From the NCBI GenBank assembly GCA_900766825.1, contig CAAFWU010000049.1:1-55660 (forward strand): a stretch of DNA of 55,660 nucleotides, read 5' to 3'. The position numbers and the translations under genes were made by a program. This document shows, piece after piece, positions 1 to 8,586 of this stretch. Position 1 is the first letter of the stretch, and each line of letters starts with the position of its first letter. Under the pieces are notes generated by a model. It ran no database searches, was not told the origin of the DNA, and saw nothing but the letters and a program-made list of their open reading frames with translations. Origin of the DNA: Bacteroidales bacterium (lineage in GTDB: Bacteria > Bacteroidota > Bacteroidia > Bacteroidales > Marinilabiliaceae).

Positions 1-106
1 AAGGAGGGGGGCGCGGTCGCGCCCTGAGGACTGGGGGGGGAGGACGAACTGGGGGGGAAAACTGGAGAAGGAGGGGGGCGCGGTCGCGCCCTGAGGACTG
101 GGGGGG
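1..106. repeat. G-rich direct repeat pair with internal GC hairpin
   Basis: Two identical 39-base copies lie at 1-39 and 68-106, a 67-base period. Each holds a perfect GC palindrome (GGGCGCG-GT-CGCGCCC) and ends in a run of 7-8 G. Between and after the copies are further G runs and the word AAACTxGAGAAGG (about 58-70 and 116-128), so the array looks like a decayed tandem repeat. The plus strand has more than four G runs of at least five and could form G-quadruplexes. No gene is visible in 1-196. Confidence 0.8.
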
Positions 107-125
107 AGGGGGGGGAAACTAGAGA

Positions 126-179
126 AGGCACAAGGGGTCGCGGGGGGGCGAAGCCTTGTGCCTTTGTTTTTTCTTTTTT
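126..179 (+). terminator. Rho-independent terminator reading rightward
   Basis: A 10-bp perfect stem (AGGCACAAGG at 126-135, CCTTGTGCCT at 154-163) is followed by a T-rich tract on the plus strand (164-179). It would end transcription entering from a gene left of the window and converging on the BspA-like gene. Confidence 0.7.
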
Positions 180-196
180 GGGGAAAAGGGGGAGGG

Positions 197-1756
197 TTAG
201 TCTACGGCTACTTTGGCGGTGGTGCCGCCACATTCTACTACGTAGATGCCTTGTTTTACTCTGATGGAGCGCTTGGTGGTGCTGATGATCATGAGACCAG
301 CGGCGTCGTAGACACGGGCTTCGGCATCGGAGCCTTCGATTTTGATTTGACCGTGGGTGCCGTAGATGTTGATGTTGGCTATGGGGGCCATGGCATCGCG
401 GCGGATTATGCGGAATGGTTCGGAGCCATCTGATACACTATCACTTACTCCAGATACGGTATAGGTTTGGGTGCCGCTTTGAACTTGTTTGGGGATAATG
501 AGGGTGCCAGAATAGGGGACTCCTTCGGAGGCTTTGACTACTTGGGCTTGACCGTCAGCTGTTAGCTGATATGATATGCCATCGACAACGAAGCGGTCCA
601 TTTCGACAATGTTGCGGAATAGGCACCATGCGGGGGCAGAGCGATAGAGGGATGCTGTGCCTGCGGGGACGTAGAGGGTGGCATTGTCATAGACAGATGG
701 TTCGAAGTCGCTCTCGTCGATGACGAATGGTCGCTGGGCCATGGTGACGATGGAGTCTAGGTTGGTGGCTTGCCAGAAGACAGAGTCGGCCATGACGGTC
801 ATGGTGGAGGGGAAGTAGAAGGAGCGGAGGCCAGTGCAACCGAGGTAGGCGTATTTGCCAATGGAGCGGAGGGTTGCGGGGAGAACGGCCTCGGTTAGTT
901 CGGTGCAGTGGTTGAAGGAGCTGCGCCCAATGGCTGTTACGGAGGCAGGGATTAGGGTTGCCTTGCAGCCAGCGACGAGGGTGTTGGTCTTGGTTTCGAT
1001 GATGCCATTGCAATTGTTTCGGCTATCGTAGACCTTATTGCCGTCTTCTACAACCATTTGGGTGAGCTGGGTGTTGTAGCAGAAGGGGTTGAGTTCGCTG
1101 ATGGAAGTAACGGACTGTGGGATGAAGACGGCGGTCATGTTGGGGTTTTGGGCATAGGAGACAGAGCCGATGCTTTTGACGCCCTGAGGGAGGTTCATGC
1201 TGGCAATGGAAGTGCGGCAGAAGACGTACTCCTCGATGGTGGTGAGGCTACTGGGTTCGAGGAATGTGACTTGAGATAGGTTGTCGCATAGTTCGAAGGC
1301 GTAGGCACCGATGGTTTCGACCTTTTGTGGAATTTGGACGGTCTTGAGGCTCTTGCAGGCTAAGAAGGCATGGGCGGCTATGGTGGTAAGTTCGGAATTG
1401 GGAGCGAACTCGACCTCCTCGATGGCGGAACCTACGAAGGCACCTTTGCCAATGCTCTTGATTGAAGCGGGGACGGCTACTTTATTGAGTTTGCGGGTAT
1501 TGGAGAAGGCATAGTCGCCAATGGCAACGACGGCATACTGCTGTCCCTCGTAGGCTACAGATGATGGGATATTGACAACGCCCTGATAGGTGTCGCCACT
1601 GCACTGACATTTGCCTTTGTAGGTAACCACAGCTGTGGCAGTTGCCAAGTCGAAGTCGTAGTATATGCCAGCCACCTGATTTTCGGAAGCCAAAGCATTG
1701 ACCGCCACAAGGGAGAGGGCAGCCATTGAAAAGTGAGTCAGGAGTCTGAATTTCAT
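197..1756 (-). CDS. BspA-like leucine-rich-repeat surface protein
   Basis: 519 residues. The N-terminus (MKFRLLTHFSMAALSLVAVNALA) is a signal peptide with cleavage near residue 23. From about residue 60 to 370 there are repeated LRR_5 (Treponema/BspA type) units of the form 'L..V.iP.sv..IG..AF..c', the family of secreted adhesion or host-interaction proteins in oral and gut Bacteroidota. The last 60-70 residues (ending IYVVECGGTTAKVAVD) have the G-x-V-Y-D-x-x-G...GIYVV pattern of type IX secretion C-terminal signals, so export by T9SS and surface attachment is possible; that is inference. The gene is alone on its strand, 108 bp from the start of its neighbour's stop. Exact ligand is unknown. 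Confidence 0.85.
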   Translation of the reverse strand: MKFRLLTHFSMAALSLVAVNALASENQVAGIYYDFDLATATAVVTYKGKCQCSGDTYQGVVNIPSSVAYEGQQYAVVAIGDYAFSNTRKLNKVAVPASIKSIGKGAFVGSAIEEVEFAPNSELTTIAAHAFLACKSLKTVQIPQKVETIGAYAFELCDNLSQVTFLEPSSLTTIEEYVFCRTSIASMNLPQGVKSIGSVSYAQNPNMTAVFIPQSVTSISELNPFCYNTQLTQMVVEDGNKVYDSRNNCNGIIETKTNTLVAGCKATLIPASVTAIGRSSFNHCTELTEAVLPATLRSIGKYAYLGCTGLRSFYFPSTMTVMADSVFWQATNLDSIVTMAQRPFVIDESDFEPSVYDNATLYVPAGTASLYRSAPAWCLFRNIVEMDRFVVDGISYQLTADGQAQVVKASEGVPYSGTLIIPKQVQSGTQTYTVSGVSDSVSDGSEPFRIIRRDAMAPIANINIYGTHGQIKIEGSDAEARVYDAAGLMIISTTKRSIRVKQGIYVVECGGTTAKVAVD

Positions 1757-1864
1757 AATGTTATGATATTTCGTCTTGAGTTAGTGTCAATTGATATTAT
1801 GGTTTTACGCAAAGCGATGGCTATTGTTTTAAAAAAAGCGAAAGAGCGAGACGTCTCCCCTACC

Positions 1865-3049
1865 CTATTGGCCATCGGTTTGGCTTGATAATGTCTCGAA
1901 CTCTACCAATGATTCAATCTGAGTTGAAGCCCAATTGAGAGGTTCCCCAACAGAACGTGCAAGAGCCTCGGCCAAATCTGGGCAGTCCAACTGACGGAAT
2001 AGTTCCTCAACCTTGCCCGAGTGACAAGTTGGGAGACGGAGCATAATTTCCTGCACCTCGCGGGGCAAAGGATGCTGACGTAGACGGCACCGTATGCGGG
2101 TCATGATCTTTGTCCAGCCCGACCTATGTCCATCAAGCCTCAGCATGGAACTCAATGTCTTAGCTAAGGTCCGGAGATCGACTTTGTCTCCAGAAATTGC
2201 CAAACGATGCCCATTGCACAATGGCGACTCTGCGGCCATAAGGCTGAGCGTCAGAAGATTGACATCCGCCAGAGGCATGGCCACATTGGGCACTTCAGCC
2301 GAGCCCATGGCAACGGAGCCATAGAGCCAATGCCCGAGTTCGGTGCAGGGGCCAAAGGGCAGCCCAGCGTTGAGAACGGTTAGTGAGAGACCACGTTCTG
2401 CCATTTGCCATGCCACCATCTCTTGTCGAAAAAGGGTGCGTTCGAAAAGCGAACGGTTGTCATCGGGCAAGAGAGGTTGTTCTTCGTCCGCTATGCCTGT
2501 TTGTGGGTTACGTCCCAAGGAGAGAAGCGACCCCAGATGCACAAGCCTTGCCGCTCCTTGCTTAAGAGCCACCATGCCAAGCAGTTGCATTGCCCTAAAA
2601 TGATAGGTCCAGAGGTCGGAGTCGGCAGACGTGGGATAGAGAGGCGAACCGTATGGCCAGAGGCGAACGAGGTTGAAGATGACGTCGGATGGTCGAATTG
2701 CAGCAGCGAGGTCAGCCTCGTCGAAGAGGTCAATCTGCTGAAAATGGACATTGTCTAACAAAAGGGGGATTTGGACATCTGGTTGGCTAAGAGCCTGAAA
2801 TTTGGCTAATTGCAGCAGACGATTGCGTTCGGCATTGGGTTGGGAGCAGAGCACAAGAACGTTGCAATGAGCCATTGCCAGAGATAGGGCCAAATGAGAT
2901 GCGAGATGAGCGCCAATGGAGACCACCACACACCTATGCTCCACGAGCTGCGCCCCCTTGGCTACCTTGGAGCACAAGGCTGGCGAGAGGGAGATTTGCG
3001 ACGCTAGTGAGTAGGCGGCGTTATTGGTGGACGAATGGTTAGGCGTCAT
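1865..3049 (-). CDS. Degenerate NAD-dependent epimerase/dehydratase (extended SDR)
   Basis: 394 residues with the layout of an extended short-chain dehydrogenase: a beta-alpha-beta N-terminus around residues 40-75 (VVVSIGAHLASHLALSL), the 'DLFDE.DL..AI...DVIFNL' segment typical of epimerases, a 'RLVHLGS' strand, and 'LNAGLPFGPCTELG', matching the R-P..vyGp region. Key positions look lost: the dinucleotide motif GxxGxxG reads GAHLASH and the YxxxK catalytic pair is replaced (segment NRSLFERTLFRQE lacks Tyr and Lys). It may therefore bind nucleotide weakly or have a structural or regulatory role. No signal peptide, so cytoplasmic. It is divergent from the SpmAB-like gene with 114 bp between starts. 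Substrate unknown. Confidence 0.65.
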   Translation of the reverse strand: MTPNHSSTNNAAYSLASQISLSPALCSKVAKGAQLVEHRCVVVSIGAHLASHLALSLAMAHCNVLVLCSQPNAERNRLLQLAKFQALSQPDVQIPLLLDNVHFQQIDLFDEADLAAAIRPSDVIFNLVRLWPYGSPLYPTSADSDLWTYHFRAMQLLGMVALKQGAARLVHLGSLLSLGRNPQTGIADEEQPLLPDDNRSLFERTLFRQEMVAWQMAERGLSLTVLNAGLPFGPCTELGHWLYGSVAMGSAEVPNVAMPLADVNLLTLSLMAAESPLCNGHRLAISGDKVDLRTLAKTLSSMLRLDGHRSGWTKIMTRIRCRLRQHPLPREVQEIMLRLPTCHSGKVEELFRQLDCPDLAEALARSVGEPLNWASTQIESLVEFETLSSQTDGQ

Positions 3050-3163
3050 GCTTAAGAGATGCTAAACAATGAGAGTTTGCATTAAGAGGCAAAAATAGCT
3101 AAATTCGGTGGCATTTTAAGAAGGAGAAGAAATGAAGGTGCAACAGAGAGAATAAAAAGAGAG

Positions 3164-4402
3164 ATGGCACTAAATTACATATGGATATTCTTCGTGGTTG
3201 GGGCCTCGGTTGTGGCTCTACTTCGCTGGATGATAGGTGGCGACCCCACGGCACTATCTGATGTGGTGAGTTCCACCTTCACATCGGCCAAACAGGGTTT
3301 TGAGATCTCGCTCTACCTTACGGGAGTGCTCACCCTTTGGATGGGTTTGATGAAGGTAGGCGAGGCGGGCGGTGCTGTGGGTCTGCTCAGCAGAGCTATC
3401 TCTCCTCTGCTAAACAAACTTTTTCCAGGGGTGCCCAAGGGGCATGCGGCCTATGGGTCGATGACTATGAACGTGGCAGCCAACATGTTAGGTTTAGACA
3501 ATGCGGCCACACCAATGGGTCTGAAGGCTATGGGAGAGCTACAGGAGTTGAACCCAACGAAGGAGAGAGCCAGCAATGCGGAGATAATGTTTTTGGTTTT
3601 GAACACGAGCGGACTGACCATAATACCCGTGACGATAATGGCGTACCGCCAACAGTGTGGGGCAGCGAACCCAGCGGACATATTCTTGCCACTGTTGTTG
3701 TCTACATTCATATCCACATTGGCAGGGATAGGGGCTGTGGCAGTGGCACAGCGCATCAACATATTCAACAGGGTGACAATGAGTTACCTACTGCTATCAG
3801 TTCTTGGTTTAGGGTTCATGGTTTGGGCAATGAACGGCATGGAACAGGAGCGGATGATGATGTTGTCTACGGCGATATCGAGCACGATACTGTTGACGAT
3901 AATAAGCAGTTTCATCATCATGGCAATGCGGAGGCGTGTTAATGTCTACGATGCCTTTATAGAGGGTGCGAAGGGAGGCTTCAAGACAGCGGTTGGCATC
4001 ATACCATTTTTGGTGGCCATGCTGGTGGGCGTGGGTATGTTTCGCGCCAGCGGGGCACTGGACTTTATGCTGGATGGCATACGCTGGATGGTGAACTGGC
4101 TTGGTGCAGACAACCATTTTGTGGATGCCTTGCCGACGGCCTTGATGAAACCACTTAGCGGCAGCGGTGCACGCGGGTTTATGATCGAGTGCATGAACAC
4201 ATGCGGGGCGGACTCGTTTGCTGGTCGCCTTAGTTGCATGTTTCAGGGTGCTGCCGACACCACATTTTTCATTTTGGCAGTATACTTTGGGTCGGTGGGC
4301 GTGAAGGACACACGTCATGCAGTGGCATGTGGTCTGATAGCCGACTTGGCTGGCGTGATTGCGGCCATTGGCTTGGCCTACGTATTTTTCCCAATAGACT
4401 AA
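3164..4402 (+). CDS. Nucleoside-recognition membrane protein (SpmA-SpmB fusion type)
   Basis: 412 residues, mostly hydrophobic, with around ten predicted membrane segments. Two Gate/nucleoside-recognition domains are arranged in tandem: the first includes 'GLMKVGEAGG..GLLSRAISPLLNKLFP' and 'MTMNVAANMLGLDNAATPMGLKAM', characteristic of SpmA; the second includes 'DAFIEGAKGGFKTAVGIIPFLVAMLVGVGMFRASGALD' and 'PTALMKPLSGSGARG', characteristic of SpmB. In spore formers SpmA and SpmB are separate proteins needed for spore core dehydration; the fused form is widespread in non-sporulating Bacteroidota, where its substrate is not established. It is followed after 2 bases by an SGNH hydrolase gene, so the two are probably co-transcribed. 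Confidence 0.85.
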   Translation: MALNYIWIFFVVGASVVALLRWMIGGDPTALSDVVSSTFTSAKQGFEISLYLTGVLTLWMGLMKVGEAGGAVGLLSRAISPLLNKLFPGVPKGHAAYGSMTMNVAANMLGLDNAATPMGLKAMGELQELNPTKERASNAEIMFLVLNTSGLTIIPVTIMAYRQQCGAANPADIFLPLLLSTFISTLAGIGAVAVAQRINIFNRVTMSYLLLSVLGLGFMVWAMNGMEQERMMMLSTAISSTILLTIISSFIIMAMRRRVNVYDAFIEGAKGGFKTAVGIIPFLVAMLVGVGMFRASGALDFMLDGIRWMVNWLGADNHFVDALPTALMKPLSGSGARGFMIECMNTCGADSFAGRLSCMFQGAADTTFFILAVYFGSVGVKDTRHAVACGLIADLAGVIAAIGLAYVFFPID

Positions 4403-4404
4403 AT

Positions 4405-5583
4405 ATGAAGACAACAGACAAAGGGATGACACAAAAGGAGATGACCAAATGGGTGTCCTGCTGGGGCACCGCGACATCGATAAGCGACAGGCATGAGAGC
4501 ACCTACGCTCGCGACCTAACACTACGTTATCGGCTGACTATGAGTTTGGACGGCTGCAAGTTACGTCTGCGTTTCTCGAACCAGACGGGGACCGAGGCCG
4601 TTAAGATAGGCAGCATACGCGTGGCACGTGTGGGTTGCGATGGGCATCATGGCGAGACGGTGGTCGTAACATGGCACGGGAGCGAAGAGATGACCATAGG
4701 TCCCACAAAGGAGGAAACGACCGACGAAGTGGCAATGAACGTGGTTAGAGGAGAGCAGATAGACGTAAGTTTTCACCTGCCCGACTTTACTCAGATGAAC
4801 TCTGGCACCCTATTGTCTGGACCGTTGAGCAAAGGTAAATTCAGTTATGGCAACCACACGGAATTGGACGAGTTGCCCATGGAGTTGAGCCGAAACACTG
4901 GTTGGTTCTATTTTCTGAACACGGTTGATGTACTGACCTACGACCACTGTCATGCCTTGATTTGTTATGGCGACAGCATAACAGCTCAGAGTTGGCCAGA
5001 TTACCTGACCCTCAGGCTCTTGGAACGCGAGGAGAGTCACGTTGCGGTGATACGTAGGGCTGTGTGCGGCACTCGTATCTTGCGTCAGTACGACTGCATA
5101 ACATATCAGGCCTATGGTCTGAAGGGAGCCACCCGATTCCCCGTAGAGACCAATGTGGCTGGGGCACGCGATGTGATAATTCAGCATGGCATCAATGACA
5201 TAATACACCCTGTGGGCAGTGATGTTAACCCCTTCCGTCCATGGAGCGACATGCCCACTGTTGAGGAGTTGGAGCATGGGGTGGAGAGTTTGTATGTGTC
5301 TCACGCACGCAATAAGGGTCTTGGGGTTTGGAGCGGCACGCTGACTCCTATCGATGGTTGGCGAACCTATGTTCCTATGAGAGAAGAGATGCGTAAGGCC
5401 TTTAACGAATGGCTGCAGACATCGGAAATCTTTGACGGATGTGTAGATTTTGATGCCGCAGTTAGAGACCCCGATGCTAAGACGAAGTTCAAGGAAGGTT
5501 TTGACTCTGGGGATCACCTTCACCCAAGCGAGGCGGCTTATAAGGAGATGGCGGCCACGGTACCCGAGGAACTTTTGAAATAA
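4405..5583 (+). CDS. SGNH/GDSL-family hydrolase
   Basis: 392 residues from the ATG at 4405, chosen because it lies 2 bases after the upstream stop and removes an N-terminal extension that merely overlaps the preceding gene. The catalytic blocks of SGNH esterases are visible: GDS at residues 189-191 (nucleophile Ser191), G-x-N in GIND at 262-265, and DxxH in DHLHP at 370-374. The first 180 residues form a beta-rich domain seen in two-domain members of the family. The set acts as lipase, acyl-esterase or carbohydrate deacetylase; the substrate cannot be told from sequence. No signal peptide is seen, so it is probably cytoplasmic. A strong hairpin follows 4 bases after the stop. Confidence 0.8.
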   Translation: MKTTDKGMTQKEMTKWVSCWGTATSISDRHESTYARDLTLRYRLTMSLDGCKLRLRFSNQTGTEAVKIGSIRVARVGCDGHHGETVVVTWHGSEEMTIGPTKEETTDEVAMNVVRGEQIDVSFHLPDFTQMNSGTLLSGPLSKGKFSYGNHTELDELPMELSRNTGWFYFLNTVDVLTYDHCHALICYGDSITAQSWPDYLTLRLLEREESHVAVIRRAVCGTRILRQYDCITYQAYGLKGATRFPVETNVAGARDVIIQHGINDIIHPVGSDVNPFRPWSDMPTVEELEHGVESLYVSHARNKGLGVWSGTLTPIDGWRTYVPMREEMRKAFNEWLQTSEIFDGCVDFDAAVRDPDAKTKFKEGFDSGDHLHPSEAAYKEMAATVPEELLK

Positions 5584-5587
5584 GATA

Positions 5588-5622
5588 AAGCCCAAATGAG
5601 ATATTGATGCTCATTTGGGCTT
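5588..5622. terminator. Hairpin terminator after the SGNH gene
   Basis: A perfect 13-bp stem (AAGCCCAAATGAG / CTCATTTGGGCTT) with a 9-base loop starts 4 bases after the stop codon of the SGNH hydrolase gene. The T tract is short on both strands, so it may act in either direction. Confidence 0.6.
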
Positions 5623-5733
5623 AGCTGAGACTGGCCTAGATAATTCTTTGCAGGGAGAGGAGTTTCAAAAAGCTATACGCCCTCGAAAGCAGAGAATCCT
5701 ATGCGCATTAAAGTGCCCACCACACACTAACAA

Positions 5734-5772
5734 AATTGGGGAGGTAATCACCGTTGTGATACCTCCCCAATT
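5734..5772 (-). terminator. Terminator of the pectate lyase gene
   Basis: A near-perfect 17-bp stem with one bulged base and a 4-base loop (AATTGGGGAGGT... / ...ACCTCCCCAATT) lies 55 bases beyond the pectate lyase stop; on the minus strand it is followed by TTTTG. Confidence 0.7.
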
Positions 5773-5827
5773 CATAGAGACATTATGCTAAACAAACAAT
5801 CGATTTTTGTGGTAATTGCTTAACGAA

Positions 5828-8314
5828 TTACTTGTTGAGTATGAGTTTTTGCTCAACAGAACCATCGTTATTTACAACAAGTTGCACGAGCATACCGCAG
5901 GTATTCTTAGCGGCTTTCTGACCACCTAGGGTGTAGTAGTAGACACCTGCGGGAAGAGTTGTTACACTGCTGATAGCTTGGGTTTCTTCGCCAGACTCAC
6001 CGCCTTCACCTGGGGTGTCGCCTGAGTCACCACCCTCGCCTTCACTTGGGGTATCGCCAGACTCACCACCTTCATCATCATCCTCATCAGAATTTGGGAA
6101 GATAACGGTCATATAGAAGATGTTGCCAGTGCTGGCTTTGGTTACAGTATGAGAACCTGCCTGAAGGTCAACTTTCAGAAGACCACCATTGTTGGTACCA
6201 TTGGCTTCGCCTGTATATTTTACATCATCAACCTTAAGATCGAACTTAGTGTCTTGATTGCCGAAGTAGACGTAGAAAGTACCAGCCTCGGGGAGCGTGA
6301 AATTGATTTTAGTTGAGGACTCTACCTTAAGGCAGATGGAATAGGTCTCACCATTGACAGTACATGTACCTTTTGTAGTAGAACCATTTCCTGAGATCTC
6401 GTAGTTGCCCGAAGTCCATTCAAGTACCTTTTCGTCATAGGTAAAGAAGCAATCCCAATCGGGAGAGCCGCCAATGGTGCTACCGCCAGTGGAACCACCA
6501 GACTCACTTGAGCCACCAGACTCACCTGAGTCGCCAGAGTCACCTCCCTCTTCGGAGCCACCAGTAGAGCTACCGGTTCCCTCCTCACTTTCGGTGCCTT
6601 GTTCGCTGCTACCAGTGTTTGTGCTGCCGTACCAACCCTTAAGGGTCGAGGTGTAGGCGACAACAGCGGATTTGAGAGCTGTATTGACAGCATAGGATTT
6701 GTCATCGTCAGCGTTAAACTCCCATTGGAAGTCGCCATGGTTCAAACGACCAGCGCCGTAGAAGCCAGTGACAATAGATGGAACATCGGCAGCAGCATCG
6801 GGTGTATAGGTATACATGAGCGAACTGTTGGTGTCGAAGTTGTTGTAGACGTGACCACCACTTTTTCCGACCACAGAACTTGGGACTTTTTCCGAAACAT
6901 CCTCAACATCGTAGGCATCAAACTGTTCGGTAGTGTTAACCCAAAGTTCGGAACCTTCAGATACAGTACTGCCAGAGCGCACGAAAGAAGTAGCACCATA
7001 GGGAACGAAAGTGTAAGTTCCCGTCATTATGTTGCCTTGGCTCTTGATGATGCCACCCGTTTCACCACTAAAGGTGTTTTCGTTACCCCAACTAATATCG
7101 GAACCCTGATTAGAGCTGAGCATTGGATAGGGGCAGTTGCGGAAATAGTTTTTCTCTACAAAGACATCGCTAAGTTTAGCAGCGCCTACACCATATTTGG
7201 CCACACCGTCGTAGTAGTTATTGTAGATGTGCACACTCATGGTGCGCACGCGAGCATGTCGGCTATCGGAGTGGTCGAACCAGTTGTGGTGATAAGAGAT
7301 GTAGTTAGGACCACTCTCAGAGAGACCACAGAGAGAGGCTTTACCGCTGTCCCAGAAGTGGTTATAGGAGAAGGTCATATACTTAGAGTTGCCCTTGACA
7401 TCAATAGAGCCATCGCCCTTGGCTTGGTCGGAGTCGCCGCCTGCGTTGCCATAGAAGAGGTCGATATGGTGAGCCCAACAGTGTTGGTTATTGGTATCGA
7501 AAGAGAGGGCATCGTCTTTGAAACACATGATGCCGAAGTTGCGGAACTCAACCGAGCAAGCATTGCGAATGAGGAAGCCGAAGCCCCAACAAGTGGCATC
7601 GTTGCCAACGCCCTCGATGGTGATGTTCATGGGCGACGTACCCGACTTGCCCTTAACTTGCAGACCCTCAGCACTGCTGCCCCAAGAGTCGAGGTCGCCA
7701 CTGCCACTACTTGTACTAGTAAGTTTACCAACTATACGGAAGGCGATAGGGGTTTGATCATACTCCTTCTGATATGCAGTGAGAATGGCCTGAATACCAG
7801 TGAAGGTTTGAGTCTTACCTTTGCTGTCAACAATAACATCGGTAGAGATGGTCTTGGCAGTCTCAGAAGTGACGTAGAAAACCTTGGCTCCCTCCTTGAG
7901 AGTACCGTCGTTATTATAGGCACCAATGCCACCTAGCCAATTGAAGTGAGCAAAGCCAGCGCGGTCGTAGTTCTTAACCTCAAGATCGCCAGTTACCTGA
8001 GCGTCGGCGGTCTGCTCAATCTCAGAAATAACGGGCACGACTTTCATCTGATATTTACCTGCCTTGAGACCTAGAGCATCAGCACGACCATAGGAGTCAT
8101 AGTCTCGAACGAGCATATCGTCGAGCTTGGTCCAGTCAGCACCTGCTGCTTTGACGTAGACGTGATATGCATCCCAAGCGGAATTGTTGTCCCAAACAAC
8201 ATAGCAGCTCTCGAGCCAACCTTTGCTTTCTGTTATGTTAACAGCAGCTTGTATTGCAAACGATGAGCCAAAAAGAGCAGCCGCAGAGGCAAAAATGGTG
8301 TATAGACTCTTCAT
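5828..8314 (-). CDS. Secreted pectate lyase, PL1 family, multidomain
   Basis: 828 residues with a Sec signal peptide (MKSLYTIFASAAALFGSSFA). Residues about 25-110 look like a fibronectin-like beta domain; about 115-480 form the parallel beta-helix of PL1 pectate lyases, including 'GDGSIDVKGNSKYMTFSYNHF' (calcium-binding region) and 'DSRHARVRTMSVHIYNNYYDG', which matches the family's catalytic RxPxxR / vHxyNNY segment with Ala in place of Pro. An acidic Ser/Gly/Glu linker (about 565-620) leads to a beta-sandwich domain (about 625-735), a second Glu/Gly linker and a short C-terminal tail resembling a sorting domain. It cleaves polygalacturonate by beta-elimination, giving unsaturated oligogalacturonates. 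Single gene with its own promoter and terminator; functionally linked to kduI and the EIIC gene nearby. Confidence 0.88.
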   Translation of the reverse strand: MKSLYTIFASAAALFGSSFAIQAAVNITESKGWLESCYVVWDNNSAWDAYHVYVKAAGADWTKLDDMLVRDYDSYGRADALGLKAGKYQMKVVPVISEIEQTADAQVTGDLEVKNYDRAGFAHFNWLGGIGAYNNDGTLKEGAKVFYVTSETAKTISTDVIVDSKGKTQTFTGIQAILTAYQKEYDQTPIAFRIVGKLTSTSSGSGDLDSWGSSAEGLQVKGKSGTSPMNITIEGVGNDATCWGFGFLIRNACSVEFRNFGIMCFKDDALSFDTNNQHCWAHHIDLFYGNAGGDSDQAKGDGSIDVKGNSKYMTFSYNHFWDSGKASLCGLSESGPNYISYHHNWFDHSDSRHARVRTMSVHIYNNYYDGVAKYGVGAAKLSDVFVEKNYFRNCPYPMLSSNQGSDISWGNENTFSGETGGIIKSQGNIMTGTYTFVPYGATSFVRSGSTVSEGSELWVNTTEQFDAYDVEDVSEKVPSSVVGKSGGHVYNNFDTNSSLMYTYTPDAAADVPSIVTGFYGAGRLNHGDFQWEFNADDDKSYAVNTALKSAVVAYTSTLKGWYGSTNTGSSEQGTESEEGTGSSTGGSEEGGDSGDSGESGGSSESGGSTGGSTIGGSPDWDCFFTYDEKVLEWTSGNYEISGNGSTTKGTCTVNGETYSICLKVESSTKINFTLPEAGTFYVYFGNQDTKFDLKVDDVKYTGEANGTNNGGLLKVDLQAGSHTVTKASTGNIFYMTVIFPNSDEDDDEGGESGDTPSEGEGGDSGDTPGEGGESGEETQAISSVTTLPAGVYYYTLGGQKAAKNTCGMLVQLVVNNDGSVEQKLILNK

Positions 8315-8402
8315 AGGCGAACCGAATACTTTAAATTATAACGCATTAAGGAAACACAGAGCAGGAGATACGAATATTTGCTCTTGGTTTCAAACGTTTG
8401 CA

Positions 8403-8433
8403 CAAAGATAAATTAAGTTTTGGTTGCATCAAA
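8403..8433 (-). promoter_or_regulatory. Bacteroidota promoter of the pectate lyase gene
   Basis: On the minus strand a -33 TTTG (8433-8430), a 19-base spacer and a -7 TATCTTTG (8410-8403) give an exact match to the Bacteroidota sigma-factor consensus. The start of transcription would be near 8398, leaving a leader of about 85 nt. Confidence 0.7.
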
Positions 8434-8531
8434 ATAAAATTGAAAAAATATTTACAGAATGAGACCGATTTAACATTTGAGGGGTAGTTTAATGATAGAG
8501 CAAAGAGATTACAAACGAGAAATATAAAGAC

Positions 8532-8563
8532 AAAAAAAGCCCAGAGTCATTGAGACCCTGAGC
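8532..8563 (-). terminator. Terminator of the DUF2027-Smr gene
   Basis: On the minus strand a 10-bp stem with two G-T pairs (GCTCAGGGTC / GACTCTGGGC) and a 5-base loop is followed directly by seven T, 24 bases after the stop codon. Confidence 0.8.
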
Positions 8564-8586
8564 CAAAGATATTGAAAGAAAATTCC

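Noticed and set aside
1..106. CRISPR array
   Set aside because: Only two full units, G-rich, no spacers of constant length and no cas genes.
6599..7936. Open frame of 445 codons on the plus strand, opposite the pectate lyase
   Set aside because: Shadow frame without recognisable features; the minus-strand PL1 protein explains the region.
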